DNA from: Dyella telluris
GTDB taxonomy: Bacteria; Pseudomonadota; Gammaproteobacteria; Xanthomonadales; Rhodanobacteraceae
Length of the DNA: 64,000 nt
Assembly: GCF_014297575.1 (NCBI RefSeq)
Contig: NZ_CP060412.1
Coordinates: 3,038,001 to 3,102,000 of the forward strand
Reading direction: 5' to 3'
Part shown: positions 53,049-62,841 of the stretch, piece after piece
Layout of the letters: each line of letters starts with the position of its first letter
How positions within the stretch are numbered: the stretch's first letter is position 1
Notes under the pieces: model-generated
Seen by the model: only the letters and a program-made list of their open reading frames with translations
Databases searched by the model: none
Told to the model about the DNA's origin: nothing
Program-made: the position numbers and the translations under genes

Positions 53049-54212
53049 ATGAATTTCCACGAGTACCAGGCCAAAGAATTGTTCGCGAAGTACGGCATTG
53101 CCGTGCCCCCGGGCAAGGTCGCCAACTCTCCCGATGCCGCTGTCGACGCCGCCAAGCACCTTGGTGGTTCGCAGTGGATGGTCAAGGCACAGATCCACGC
53201 AGGCGGCCGCGGCAAGGCCGGCGGCGTCAAGTTCTGCAAGAGCCTCGATGACGTGCGCGCAGCTGCCAAGGGCATGCTGGGCACCAACATGGAAACGTAC
53301 CAGTCCGCCGGCCGTGCGCTGCCGGTGAACCTGGTGCTCGTCACCGACGCCACCAACATCGCCAAGGAACTCTACCTGTCGATCCTGACGGACCGTGATT
53401 CCAAGTCGATCTCGTTCATCGCCTCCAAGCACGGCGGCGTGGACATCGAGCAGGTCGCCAAGGACACCCCGGAAGACATCCACACCATCGTGGTGGACTT
53501 CGTGGAAGGCCTGCAGCCGTACCAGTGCCGCCAGCTCGGCTTCGCCATGGACCTCAACGCGAAGCAGGTCGGCCAGCTGACCAAGATCATGCTGGGCCTG
53601 TACAAGCTGTTCAACGAGAAGGACCTGTCCCTGGTCGAGCTGAACCCGCTCGCCATCCTCGAAGACGGCAACCTTGCCGCCCTCGACGGCAAGGTCAACT
53701 CCGACGACAACGCCGAGTTCCGCCACCCGGATCTGGCCGCCATGCGCGACCTGAGCCAGGAAGACCAGGCTGAAGCGGCTGCCGTGCAGCACAACCTGAA
53801 CTACGTGACCATGGACGGCTCCATCGGCTGCATGGTCAACGGCGCAGGCCTGGCCATGGCCACCATGGACGTGATCCAGCTGGCAGGCGGCGAGCCGGCC
53901 AACTTCCTCGACGTCGGTGGCGGCGCCACCAAGGAACGCGTCACCGAGGCGTTCAAGCTCATCCTCTCCTCCGACAAGGTGAAGGCCATCCTGGTCAACA
54001 TCTTCGGCGGCATCGTGCGTTGCGACCTGATCGCCGAAGGCATCATCGCGGCCGTGAAGGAAGTGGGTCTGAAGATCCCCGTCGTGGTTCGCCTGCAGGG
54101 CACCAACGTGGAGCTGGGCCGCGAACTGCTGGCCAACTCCGGCCTGGCGATCACGCCGGCCGACGATCTCAACGATGCGGCGCAGAAAGCCGTGGCTGCG
54201 GCCAAGGCCTGA
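53049..54212 (+). CDS. sucC: Succinate-CoA ligase (ADP-forming) beta subunit
   Basis: A 387-residue protein, the standard SucC length, starting at ATG 53049 ([17 protein letters not shown]) behind GAGG. It has an N-terminal ATP-grasp domain ([25 protein letters not shown]) and a C-terminal CoA-ligase domain ([19 protein letters not shown]). With SucD it forms the citric-acid-cycle enzyme converting succinyl-CoA to succinate with ATP formation. sucD follows after 14 bp. An in-frame extension back to 52821 has no family similarity and is rejected as the start. Confidence 0.97.
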   Translation: MNFHEYQAKELFAKYGIAVPPGKVANSPDAAVDAAKHLGGSQWMVKAQIHAGGRGKAGGVKFCKSLDDVRAAAKGMLGTNMETYQSAGRALPVNLVLVTDATNIAKELYLSILTDRDSKSISFIASKHGGVDIEQVAKDTPEDIHTIVVDFVEGLQPYQCRQLGFAMDLNAKQVGQLTKIMLGLYKLFNEKDLSLVELNPLAILEDGNLAALDGKVNSDDNAEFRHPDLAAMRDLSQEDQAEAAAVQHNLNYVTMDGSIGCMVNGAGLAMATMDVIQLAGGEPANFLDVGGGATKERVTEAFKLILSSDKVKAILVNIFGGIVRCDLIAEGIIAAVKEVGLKIPVVVRLQGTNVELGRELLANSGLAITPADDLNDAAQKAVAAAKA

Positions 54213-54226
54213 GGAGCAACTGAACC

Positions 54227-55102
54227 ATGAGCGTTCTCGTCAACAAGAACACCAAGGTCCTCGTGCAGGGCTTCACCGGCCAGCAGGGCACCTTCCACGC
54301 GCAGCAGGCGCTGGACTACGGCACCAAGGTCGTCGGCGGCGTGACCCCGGGCAAGGGTGGCACGCAGCACATCGGCCTGCCGGTCTTCAACTCGGTGGCC
54401 GAAGCCGTCGATGAAACCGGCGCCGATGCGTCCGTCATCTTCGTGCCGCCGCCGTTCGCGGCCGACTCGATCCTCGAAGCCATCGATGCCGGCATCAAGG
54501 TCATCGTGGCCATCACCGAGGGCATCCCGGTGCTGGACATGCTGCGCGTGAAGAACGTGCTGGCACAGCATCCGGAAACCGTGCTGATCGGGCCGAACTG
54601 CCCCGGCATCATCACCCCGGGCGAGTGCAAGATCGGCATCATGCCGGGTCACATCCACATGCCAGGCAAGGTCGGCATCGTGTCCCGTTCGGGCACGCTG
54701 ACGTACGAATCGGTGTTCCAGACCACCAACGAAGGCCTGGGCCAGTCCACGGTCATCGGTATCGGCGGCGACCCGATCAACGGCCTGAGCTTCATCGACT
54801 GCCTGAAGATGTTCCAGGACGATCCGCAGACCGAAGGCATCATCATGGTCGGCGAAATCGGCGGTTCGGCTGAAGAAGACGCCGCCGAGTTCATCGGCGA
54901 ATACGTCACCAAGCCGGTCGTGTCGTTCATCGCCGGTGCGTCGGCCCCTCCGGGCAAGCGCATGGGCCATGCCGGCGCCATCATCTCGGGCGGCAAGGGC
55001 ACGGCGGCTGCGAAGTTCGCGGCGCTGGAGAAGGCAGGCGTCACCACGGTGAAGTCCCCGGCCGACCTCGGCAAGACCCTCGCCGGTCTGATGAAGAAGT
55101 AA
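54227..55102 (+). CDS. sucD: Succinate-CoA ligase alpha subunit
   Basis: A 291-residue SucD. It has an N-terminal CoA-binding Rossmann domain ([19 protein letters not shown]), [20 protein letters not shown], and the phosphorylated histidine in [17 protein letters not shown]. It pairs with SucC encoded 14 bp upstream and ends with a strong bidirectional terminator. Confidence 0.97.
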   Translation: MSVLVNKNTKVLVQGFTGQQGTFHAQQALDYGTKVVGGVTPGKGGTQHIGLPVFNSVAEAVDETGADASVIFVPPPFAADSILEAIDAGIKVIVAITEGIPVLDMLRVKNVLAQHPETVLIGPNCPGIITPGECKIGIMPGHIHMPGKVGIVSRSGTLTYESVFQTTNEGLGQSTVIGIGGDPINGLSFIDCLKMFQDDPQTEGIIMVGEIGGSAEEDAAEFIGEYVTKPVVSFIAGASAPPGKRMGHAGAIISGGKGTAAAKFAALEKAGVTTVKSPADLGKTLAGLMKK

Positions 55103-55127
55103 GTATTCGGGTCGTTTCGACCGAAGC

Positions 55128-55157
55128 AAAAAGGGCCGCAGCGATGCGGCCCTTTTT
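55128..55157. terminator. Bidirectional terminator after sucCD
   Basis: The perfect 13-bp stem AAAAAGGGCCGCA/TGCGGCCCTTTTT with a GCGA loop has A- and T-runs on both flanks. It sits between sucD and the convergent yaeQ. Confidence 0.92.
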
Positions 55158-55219
55158 ATTTGTTCGTGTTCACGCCCGATGCGTCATGCGTGGCGAGCGG
55201 GGCAAGCAGCAACGTCCGT

Positions 55220-55765
55220 TCACGCGGGGGCCATTCGCGTACGCAGTGCGACGGCCACTTCGGCGTTGTCCCCCAGCAGGTGGATATGTCCATCCTGGAT
55301 CAGGCACTGCAGGCGCAGGCTGCGTTCGATCATGTTGCCCAGTGCGGCGACGCTTTCCGCAGGCACGTCGAGCACGGTGAGGTTGCGATGGCGAGCCAGG
55401 GCGCCGGCATTCTTGTCCCACCAGATATCCGCCGCACGGCCGCCGTAGTTGATCACCATGACCTGCTGCGCGCGTCCGCAGGCTTTGCGGATGCGTGCCT
55501 CGTCCGGTTGGCCCAGTTCGATCCATTGCTCGATCTCGCCGCCGTAGTCCTTGCGCCAGAGGTCGGGTTCGTCGTCGCTGCTCAGGCCTTTGCCGAACTC
55601 CAGCTTGTCGTGGGCGTACAAGCCAAACGCCAGCAGGCGGACCATGAGTCGCTGTTCGGTTTCGGAGGGATGGCGAGCCAGGGTCAGGGCATGGGTGGCG
55701 TAGTAGTGCCGGTCCATGTCGCTGACTTGCAGCTCAGCCTTGTGGATGGTGGCCTGGAGCGCCAT
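55220..55765 (-). CDS. yaeQ: YaeQ family protein
   Basis: A 181-residue protein matching the YaeQ family in length and sequence: MALQATIHKAELQVSDMDR at the start, HPSETEQRLMVRLLAFG, and GRAQQVMVINYGGRA. The family adopts a PD-(D/E)XK nuclease-like fold; the YaeQ of E. coli was linked to suppression of RfaH-dependent haemolysin loss, but the activity is unsettled. It is cytoplasmic and convergent with sucCD. Confidence 0.9.
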   Translation of the reverse strand: MALQATIHKAELQVSDMDRHYYATHALTLARHPSETEQRLMVRLLAFGLYAHDKLEFGKGLSSDDEPDLWRKDYGGEIEQWIELGQPDEARIRKACGRAQQVMVINYGGRAADIWWDKNAGALARHRNLTVLDVPAESVAALGNMIERSLRLQCLIQDGHIHLLGDNAEVAVALRTRMAPA

Positions 55766-56100
55766 CGCGGGATTATCCAAGGGGAAAGTCGCACATTGTA
55801 AGCGATGCCCCGTCGGCTGCCGTTCGCCAGGGGGCGTGTCAGGTCTGCTTGCTCCAGCCAAAACCGGGCCTGCATGCTGTCTGGGCGCAGCGAAGGGTAT
55901 GGAAAGCCGCGGATCGCCGCGCCATGACTTTCCCGCGCCAGGCGCCCGCGCCGTCTGAAACGAGGGGCGGCGTGCGTGCTCTTTGCGCGGATCGAGGCGC
56001 AGCCACGCCACGGTGGGGACACACGCAGTGCGCGAAAGCGACATGCCGTTGTCGGGTCGCTGGCTGGTCGCCCGCAACCGGTCTTGCGGTGTGGTCGTTG
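55766..56100. other. Gene-free stretch upstream of yaeQ
   Basis: About 335 bp between yaeQ and the LysR gene, with no supported coding region. It should hold the yaeQ promoter; I see no notable repeat. Confidence 0.4.
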
Positions 56101-57000
56101 TCAGCGCTGCTGGCGAAGGCCTTTGTTTGCTGCCTTGACCAGCACCTCCGTCACCATCGCCAGCGTGCTTGAGCGGATCGACCAGCATTGCCAGTAGAGC
56201 GGCACGTCGAGCCACCGATTCGGTGCAATCACTTTCAGCGTGCCCGCGGCGACGTTCTTTGCCAGCATCGACTCCGGTGCCATCGCCCAGCCCAGCCCCA
56301 GCTCGGCACCTTCCACGAAGGCGGTGGAGGAGGGCACGTAGTGCGTGGGCGGTGCGAGCTTCGCGCGGGTGATGCCGTGCATGAAGCGCCGTTGCAGCGC
56401 GTCCTTGCGGTTGAACACCAGCATGGGTGCTTTGCCCAGTGTTGCTGCATTGACGCCGTCGGCGAAGTAGCGGGCAACGAAAGCGGGCGAGGCGACCGGC
56501 AGATAGCGCATCACGCCGAGCTTCTTCACGCTGCAACCTTGCACGGGTTTCGCCTCGGCCGTGATGGCGCCGAGCACGGAACCGTCGCGCAGCAGGTTGC
56601 TGGAGTGATCCTGGTCTTCCACGCGCACGTCAAACAGTACTTGATGCCTGTCGTGCAGTTCGGCGAGCGCGGCGAGAAACCATGTGGCCAGAGAATCGGC
56701 GTTCACGCCGATGGCGACGGTGGTCGGTCCGCTGCTGCCCGCATCGACGTGAAAGTCGTCCAGGGTTTCCGCCTCGAGCAGGCGCATCTGCTGCACGCTG
56801 CGCAACAGGCGCTGCCCGGCTTCGGTCGCTTCGCAGGGGGTGCGGCGCAGGATCAGGATCTGGCTGAGCCTGTCCTCCAGCGCCTTGATGCGCTGGGATA
56901 TCGCCGAAGGCGTCAGCGAGAGGCGCTGCGCTGCGCCGTCGAAACTTCCTTCGTCCAGCACGGCGGCAAAGGCGGCGAGTTGAGGGTTGAGCAGGCTCAT
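56101..57000 (-). CDS. argP: ArgP-like LysR-family regulator
   Basis: A 299-residue LysR regulator, close to the 297 residues of ArgP. The helix-turn-helix reads SFDGAAQRLSLTPSAISQRIKALED, followed by the effector domain. Start at ATG 57000, nine bases after GGAGG; an ATG six bases upstream overlaps that site. It is divergent from a LysE/ArgO-type exporter at 57121, the usual ArgP arrangement, where ArgP activates export of arginine or lysine in response to those amino acids. Confidence 0.88.
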   Translation of the reverse strand: MSLLNPQLAAFAAVLDEGSFDGAAQRLSLTPSAISQRIKALEDRLSQILILRRTPCEATEAGQRLLRSVQQMRLLEAETLDDFHVDAGSSGPTTVAIGVNADSLATWFLAALAELHDRHQVLFDVRVEDQDHSSNLLRDGSVLGAITAEAKPVQGCSVKKLGVMRYLPVASPAFVARYFADGVNAATLGKAPMLVFNRKDALQRRFMHGITRAKLAPPTHYVPSSTAFVEGAELGLGWAMAPESMLAKNVAAGTLKVIAPNRWLDVPLYWQCWSIRSSTLAMVTEVLVKAANKGLRQQR

Positions 57001-57046
57001 TGGCATCTTCCTCCGCGCGGGCGCGCGGTTACATTAGCCAGATTGA

Positions 57047-57076
57047 TTCAACTTAAGAATATTTAGTTTTACTGAA
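57047..57076. promoter_or_regulatory. AT-rich divergent promoter/ArgP site candidate
   Basis: An AT-rich stretch bounded by TTCA and TGAA in an otherwise GC-rich gap between the divergent argP and exporter genes. It is a plausible LysR-type binding and promoter region. Confidence 0.4.
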
Positions 57077-57120
57077 GCAGACGTCTAAGCGAGAGTAGCT
57101 GCCTTTTCCGAGGGCATTCC

Positions 57121-57738
57121 ATGGATTTCGCGCCTTACCTGGCTGGCCTTGCGGCTGGCGCAGGCCTGATCATCGCCATCGGCGCGCAGAACGCCTTCGT
57201 ATTGCGACAGGGCCTGCAACGTCACTACATCGGCTCGGTGGTGGCCGTGTGCATCGTGGCCGACGTCAGCCTGATCCTGCTGGGCGTGGCCGGCATGGGG
57301 CTGGCGGTGCAGCAGCATCCGGGTTTGCTGCAATGGCTGCGTTATGCCGGCGCGGCGTTCCTGACAGCGTATGGCGTGATGGCCCTGCGTCGCGCCTGGC
57401 AGGGCGAGAGTGGTTTGCAGCCGGCCGGTGATGGTGCGCTGAGCCGCGGCCGCGTGGTAGCGGCATGCCTCGCCTTCACCTTGCTCAATCCCCATGTCTA
57501 TCTGGACACGGTCGTGCTGCTTGGCAGTCTATCCACCCATTACGCGGGGCCGGAGCGCTGGGCCTTTGCCGCCGGTGCGTCCAGCGCGAGCGTCGTGTGG
57601 TTCCTCTCCCTGGGATACGGCGCGCGCCTGCTGCTGCCCGTGTTCCGCAGCCCTGTGGCATGGCGCGTGTTCGATGTGGCGGTGGCCTTGTTCATGCTGA
57701 CGCTGGCGGCGGTGCTGGTGTACCAGCCCGTGGGTTAA
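57121..57738 (+). CDS. argO: LysE/ArgO-type amino acid exporter
   Basis: A 205-residue inner-membrane protein with six hydrophobic segments. The family signature IIAIGAQNAFVLRQGL is near the N-terminus, and LLNPHVYLDTVVLLGS follows mid-chain. The length matches ArgO (about 211). It exports arginine and/or lysine. It is divergent from an ArgP-like regulator, which supports this assignment. Confidence 0.9.
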   Translation: MDFAPYLAGLAAGAGLIIAIGAQNAFVLRQGLQRHYIGSVVAVCIVADVSLILLGVAGMGLAVQQHPGLLQWLRYAGAAFLTAYGVMALRRAWQGESGLQPAGDGALSRGRVVAACLAFTLLNPHVYLDTVVLLGSLSTHYAGPERWAFAAGASSASVVWFLSLGYGARLLLPVFRSPVAWRVFDVAVALFMLTLAAVLVYQPVG

Positions 57739-57814
57739 GCCGCCCGGCACATCGACAACCTCCCGTCATCATGCGAGCGTAGCGTCTTGCTCATCGCTTC
57801 CGGGGGGAATTCGC

Positions 57815-58795
57815 ATGGCAGCACCGTCGCATCCGCCGTTCCTGTATCCACCAGGTTCACCCTTGATGCACCCGCCGCTGGCCTTGACCCAGGCCCGCAT
57901 GTACGGATTCTGGGTGCCGGGCGACGCGAAGGCCTTGCAGGCCAGTGTGGACGCCACGCTTAACGCCGGCGCCGGCGGCAACATGGCCTTCACGGTGGTG
58001 TCGCCCTATGTGCTGATGACGTTCACCGACATTGCCCGCGCTTACAGCCAGTGGCCGGACGACCGCGCCAAGGGCTGGGGTCGTGAAGTCGACATCGTTG
58101 CGTGGGTACTCGTCGCAGGACTGGCCAAGGGCGAGTGGCTGCCCTCGTTCTACGCCTACCCGCTGCATATCTGGGTGGACGACTGCATGGCGTTGATCGT
58201 GGGGCGCGAGGTTTTCGGTTATCCGAAATACCTGTGCAGCCATTTCATGCCCGGTCCCGATGAACCGCCCGTTGCCTTCACGCTTGCGGCCAAGGGCTTC
58301 CAGCCATTTTCGCCGGACAGCGAGCTTTGCGTGCATCCCTTGCTGGAAGTGACGGGTGCGCCGTTGCTGGGCACGGGGCGTCCGATCGGCGACGTGCAGG
58401 TGTGGCGCAATGACCTGCTGGGCGGGCTGGATGAAAGGCCGGACTTCTGGAGTGCCGATCCATCGTGGCGATCGGCGTTCGATCAGTGGTTCCTGACGTT
58501 TCCCGCCATGCCGCAGATCTTCCTGAAGCAGTTTCCCGATGCCACCGGACAGCAGGCGGTGTACCAGGCCATCGTCGCCGCCAATGCGCAGGTGCAGGCG
58601 ATCCATGGCGTGTGGATGCTGGGTCAGGAGTACAGCCTCAACCTGCACGAGTTCGCCAGCTTTCCGCTCGCGCGCACACTGGGTTGGTCGCTGGGCGAAC
58701 AGAAGGCGTGGTTCGGTTACCGCATCGACTTCGATTTCCACGTGGAAGCTGGCGTGGAGCTGGTGAACAACACCCTGGGCACGGAGGCTCGCTGA
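57815..58795 (+). CDS. Acetoacetate-decarboxylase-family protein
   Basis: A 326-residue protein of the acetoacetate decarboxylase (ADC) superfamily. The key region reads GREVFGYPKYL (from Gly130): the Schiff-base-type lysine aligns with Lys138, while the neighbouring second lysine that lowers its pKa in true ADC is Tyr139. The chemistry is therefore probably not simple acetoacetate decarboxylation. Its stop overlaps the start of an FAD-dependent oxidoreductase (TGATG at 58793), so both work together. The substrate is unknown. Confidence 0.75.
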   Translation: MAAPSHPPFLYPPGSPLMHPPLALTQARMYGFWVPGDAKALQASVDATLNAGAGGNMAFTVVSPYVLMTFTDIARAYSQWPDDRAKGWGREVDIVAWVLVAGLAKGEWLPSFYAYPLHIWVDDCMALIVGREVFGYPKYLCSHFMPGPDEPPVAFTLAAKGFQPFSPDSELCVHPLLEVTGAPLLGTGRPIGDVQVWRNDLLGGLDERPDFWSADPSWRSAFDQWFLTFPAMPQIFLKQFPDATGQQAVYQAIVAANAQVQAIHGVWMLGQEYSLNLHEFASFPLARTLGWSLGEQKAWFGYRIDFDFHVEAGVELVNNTLGTEAR

Positions 58796-60921
58796 TGTCC
58801 ACGCAACCACGTCGTATCGCCATTCTCGGTGGTGGCGTCGGCGCCATGACGGCGGCGTTCTGGCTGACGAATCGCGAAGGCTGGCAGAACGACTACCAGA
58901 TCGATGTCTACCAGATGGGCTGGCGGCTCGGCGGTAAAGGCGCCAGTGGGCGCAATGCGGAACGGGCCGAGCGCATCGAGGAACATGGGCTGCACATCTG
59001 GTTCGGCTTCTACGACAACGCGTTCCAGTTGATGCAGCAAGCGTACGGTGAACTCGGTCGGCCGCCGGGCAGCCCGCTGGCGACCTGGGATGAGGCATTC
59101 AAGAAGCACCGTCTGGTCTGCCTCACCGAAGCCATCGACGATGCCTGGCGCGTGTGGTCGATCCTGACACCGCTGTTGCCGGGCGAACCTGGCGCACCCC
59201 GCGATGTGGCAAGCATCGGGGCGGCCCATGCCGGGCTGCTCGAACGCGTGAGTGGCTGGGTGGACGAATGGGCACTGGTCGCCGGCCGGCCGATGGGCGG
59301 CGTGAACGCGTCGACGGTGATGGCCGGCGATGTCGCGCTGAGTGATCCTTCCGTCATCGCCGCCACCGCGAGCGACCTGGCCGCACTCGACGCCGACGCC
59401 TCGGCGCCGATCTACGCGGATACCATCCTGGCGTTGCTGAAGTGGCTGCAGGAAAAACTGCATGAAGCAGGCGCATGGCTGCAGGCGTTCGGCCTGTGGT
59501 TCGACGATGTGCGCCGGCTGTACCTCTGTCTGGATCTTGCGCTGGCGGTAGGCATCGGCATGCTGGCCGATGACGTGCTGGGCAAGGGCTTCGAAGCCAT
59601 CAACCACGTTGACTTCTGCGATTGGCTCGCCTCACATGGCGCGCAGCCTGCCAGCGTCCGGAGTGCGCCGGTGATGGGCTTCTACGATCTGGTGTTTGCC
59701 TATCGCGATGGCGACGCAGAACGGCCGGAGATCGAGGCGGGCACCATGCTGCGCGGCATGTTGAAGGTGGGGCTCGGTTACCGTGGCGCCATCATGTACA
59801 AGATGCAGGCCGGCATGGGCGACGTGGTGTTCGCACCGCTGCACGAGTTGCTCGAACGCCGTGGCGTGCGCTTCCACTACTTCCACAAGCTGCTCGCGCT
59901 GCAGCCGGATGCCGACGGCAAGCTGGTGCAGCAGGTGGCACTGCAGGAGCAGGTGTCACTGCGCGACGGCATCGCAAGCTATCAGCCGCTCAAGGATGTG
60001 AAAGGCCTGCCATGCTGGCCATCGGCGCCGCTGTACGAGCAACTGGAACCGGCACAGGCCGATCTGCTGAAACGCTCTGATGCCAACCTGGAATGCCACT
60101 GGTCCGACTGGCCGCAGTGCTACGAGCAGGCGTTCCAGCGTCCGTTGCCGTTGAAGGTCCTGCAGCGTGGCGTGGATTTCGATGACATCGTGTTCGGTCT
60201 TTCGGTGGGCAGCCTGCCGGTGGTGGCGCCGGCCCTGCTGGAACGCAGCCCGGCGCTGCGCGATTGCAGCGATCACGTGAAAGCCGTCGCCACGCAGGCC
60301 TATCAGGTGTGGACGCGACGCGACCTGACGGGGCTCGGCTGGCAGTGCGCGGTGGCCGACGGCGAGGAGCCGGTGCTGTCCGGCTTCACCGAACCGTTCG
60401 ACACCTGGGCATCGATGAACCAGCTGCTGTGCCGGGAAACCTGGCCGCCGGGCGACGAGCCGCTGGGCGTCTCCTATTTCTGCAACGCTTTCGCCGTGCG
60501 CGATTATCCGGACAGCGACCATCATGATTTTCCCGAGCGCTGTGCCGAGCAGGTGAAGGCCTCGGCGATCCACCAGCTCGATCACGATATTCGCGCACTA
60601 TGGACCCACGTGGGTGCCGGCGGTTTCGACTGGAACTGGCTGGTCGATCCGGAGAACGGCGAAGGCGTGGCGCGATTCAACCGGCAGTACTGGCGCGCCA
60701 ATGTCGACCCGTCCGAGCGCTACGTGCAGTCGCTGGTGAATACGTCGAACTATCGCCTGCGCGCGGACCAGAGCGGCTTCGCCAACCTGTTCCTTGCCGG
60801 TGACTGGTTGAAGACCGGGCTGGACGCGGGCTGCGTGGAAGCGGCCGTGATGGGTGGCATGCAGGCGAGCCGTGCGATCAGTGGTTTTCCCGCCACCATC
60901 CAGGGCGAGTCGGGCTGGTGA
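58795..60921 (+). CDS. FAD-dependent oxidoreductase (phytoene-desaturase/amine-oxidase type)
   Basis: A 708-residue flavoprotein starting at ATG 58795, overlapping the previous stop. It has an N-terminal dinucleotide-binding RIAILGGGVGAMTAAFWL with downstream MGWRLGGKGASGRN, and EEHGLHIWFGFYDNAF. The C-terminal FAD motif is NLFLAGDWLKTGLDAGCVEAA in overlapping pieces. The family covers carotenoid desaturases/isomerases and hydroxysqualene dehydroxylase-like enzymes. It is translationally coupled to the ADC-like protein, a pairing that suggests a small-molecule oxidation/decarboxylation route of unknown product. Confidence 0.82.
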   Translation: MSTQPRRIAILGGGVGAMTAAFWLTNREGWQNDYQIDVYQMGWRLGGKGASGRNAERAERIEEHGLHIWFGFYDNAFQLMQQAYGELGRPPGSPLATWDEAFKKHRLVCLTEAIDDAWRVWSILTPLLPGEPGAPRDVASIGAAHAGLLERVSGWVDEWALVAGRPMGGVNASTVMAGDVALSDPSVIAATASDLAALDADASAPIYADTILALLKWLQEKLHEAGAWLQAFGLWFDDVRRLYLCLDLALAVGIGMLADDVLGKGFEAINHVDFCDWLASHGAQPASVRSAPVMGFYDLVFAYRDGDAERPEIEAGTMLRGMLKVGLGYRGAIMYKMQAGMGDVVFAPLHELLERRGVRFHYFHKLLALQPDADGKLVQQVALQEQVSLRDGIASYQPLKDVKGLPCWPSAPLYEQLEPAQADLLKRSDANLECHWSDWPQCYEQAFQRPLPLKVLQRGVDFDDIVFGLSVGSLPVVAPALLERSPALRDCSDHVKAVATQAYQVWTRRDLTGLGWQCAVADGEEPVLSGFTEPFDTWASMNQLLCRETWPPGDEPLGVSYFCNAFAVRDYPDSDHHDFPERCAEQVKASAIHQLDHDIRALWTHVGAGGFDWNWLVDPENGEGVARFNRQYWRANVDPSERYVQSLVNTSNYRLRADQSGFANLFLAGDWLKTGLDAGCVEAAVMGGMQASRAISGFPATIQGESGW

Positions 60922-60935
60922 CGCGGGTGCCCGCG

Positions 60936-62696
60936 TCAGCGCTCGATTTCCGCCTGCGCTTCGCGACCACCGGCCGAGGGTGAGCGGCGACGCGATTTGT
61001 GTTCGTACATCATGCGATCCGCTTCGCGCGCCATCGCGGCGACGTCGCTGCTGTCGAGGTCCTCGCCCGGCTTGGAGCCGCAGATGCCGAAGCTCAGCCC
61101 CGACGCAAGGAAACCGTACTCGCGCAACTGGTGATCCAGTTGCGACAGCGCGTAGGTAAGGCGGTGCTGGCTCAGTTCGTCGCCAAAGGCGATCACCGCG
61201 AACTCGTCCCCGCCAAGGCGATAGGCGTGGCCCTGGCAAGGTAGCCGTGCCAGTTCGCGGGCGGCAGCCTGCAGCAGCGCATCGCCACGTTCGTGGCCTT
61301 CGTTGTCGTTGATCTGCTTGAGGCCGTCCAGATCGATCATGGCGATCTGCCACGCCCCGCCCACCAGGGGCGATGGCGTGGAGCTCCGCCGGGTGATTTC
61401 CTCGATGCGCATATTGAAGGCAAGGCGATTGCCCAGCCCCGTCAGCGGGTCGGTGGATGCGCGAGCGATGGCATCCTGCATGCCCTGGCGAAAACGTTCG
61501 CGCGCCGCCTGCACCAGTTTCATGTGGTCGGCCAGTGCGAAGGCCAGCAGCATGGCCTCGCCACTGTTGCCCATCAGCGTGAGCAGATCGGCGTTGTCCA
61601 CCGGGCTGTGCATCAGCCCGAAATTCACCGGCAGGATGATGGCGCCGGGTACCAGCACGCAGACGTAGGCCAGCACGAAGAAACGTGCCTGGCGGATGCC
61701 GCTGAGCAACGCCCAGATGCTGACGCTGGCGGAATAGAACACCACGGACGTGACGGCGATGGTCGCTATCAGAAAGGCCATTGATGGCAGCAGCATGGCC
61801 ACCGGCACAGCCAGCGCGCTGACGATGGCAATGCCGTAGCCGATGCGCGTGGCTCGTGGCGCGTGGCGTTTGAGCTCGAGGAAGCGCACGGTGAACGGCG
61901 CGTGCACCACCGGCACCAGGATGAACCACAGTGTGAAGTTCACCACGCTGTCGCCCATGCCGAACCAGTCGGCGGGCAGGCCGAAGAAGGATGCCCACCC
62001 CGCCATCAGGATCAGCGACTGGCAGCCATACAGGGTGTAGCTGAGCACGCGCGTCCACAGGCCGACGAACAGGATGAACACGCCCAGCCCACCGAGCACG
62101 CCCAGCGAGGTCAGCATCAGTGCCGACTCGTTGGTAAGCCGTCGGCGATAGGCTTCACGCGTCTGCAGGTCGATGCGGGGCAAGGCGGTGAAGAACGGCG
62201 AGGTCACCTGGATGACGACGGCATAGCGGTGTCCGGATCGCAGCGTGGTCGGCACCGTGCCGCGCAGCATCACGTTGGTGTCGATGCCGCGCCCGGCTTC
62301 CAGTCGCTGGCGTGAGCCGTCATCACCCAGGATCACCAGGTTGGCGCGACGGTAGTAGGTGTTGTCGAACGTCACCACCCATTCGGCATCGTCGTCCGGC
62401 GTCTGCAGCGGCGCCACCAGCCAGTAGTTGCCGCCGAGCATGTTGATCGAGGGCAGGCGCTGGCGTGCGGCCAGCCACGCGGGCAGTTCAGCGTAGGCCT
62501 GCGGTGGCAGGTCGCCGGAAGTGGCACGGTACGTGGCGACCGGCGGTTCCAGTGGCGGCTGGCCGAACAGGGACCACGTGGCGGCGTGGGCGGCGGGCGC
62601 CAGCAAGGTCGCCAACACGAGCAACAGCGCCCACGGCCAGGCGTTCGTCAGGGAACGTCCGGCAACAGGTGTCCATGTGGTCCCGCGACAACGCAA
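60936..62696 (-). CDS. Membrane diguanylate cyclase (7TMR-DISM, GGDEF)
   Basis: A 586-residue protein; the start is taken as TTG 62696, since no ATG precedes the signal segment (LLLVLATLLAPAAHA). A periplasmic DISM-type sensor domain, seven membrane helices in the middle (ALMLTSLGVLGGLGVFILFVG and following) and a C-terminal GGDEF domain with intact YRLGGDEFAVI. It should make cyclic di-GMP in response to an extracytoplasmic ligand. No RxxD inhibitory site is seen five residues before GGDEF, so product inhibition may be absent. Transcribed toward the FAD gene, convergent. Confidence 0.87.
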   Translation of the reverse strand: MRCRGTTWTPVAGRSLTNAWPWALLLVLATLLAPAAHAATWSLFGQPPLEPPVATYRATSGDLPPQAYAELPAWLAARQRLPSINMLGGNYWLVAPLQTPDDDAEWVVTFDNTYYRRANLVILGDDGSRQRLEAGRGIDTNVMLRGTVPTTLRSGHRYAVVIQVTSPFFTALPRIDLQTREAYRRRLTNESALMLTSLGVLGGLGVFILFVGLWTRVLSYTLYGCQSLILMAGWASFFGLPADWFGMGDSVVNFTLWFILVPVVHAPFTVRFLELKRHAPRATRIGYGIAIVSALAVPVAMLLPSMAFLIATIAVTSVVFYSASVSIWALLSGIRQARFFVLAYVCVLVPGAIILPVNFGLMHSPVDNADLLTLMGNSGEAMLLAFALADHMKLVQAARERFRQGMQDAIARASTDPLTGLGNRLAFNMRIEEITRRSSTPSPLVGGAWQIAMIDLDGLKQINDNEGHERGDALLQAAARELARLPCQGHAYRLGGDEFAVIAFGDELSQHRLTYALSQLDHQLREYGFLASGLSFGICGSKPGEDLDSSDVAAMAREADRMMYEHKSRRRSPSAGGREAQAEIER

Positions 62697-62841
62697 CGCT
62701 GTCCCCTGTCAGTTTGCGTCCGGAAATCCTAGCACCGGGCTGGATGGGCGAAGTGAAGGCGGCCCCTGGCCCTTCGGCGAACGTACCTGCGTGACGCTCG
62801 GGTACAATTTCAGGCCCCCAAGAACGACGGATTCCGACGGT

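Noticed and set aside
55766..56536. Upstream extension of yaeQ to a 438-codon frame
   Set aside because: The extension overlaps the ArgP-like gene and has no similarity to YaeQ, which is complete from 55765.
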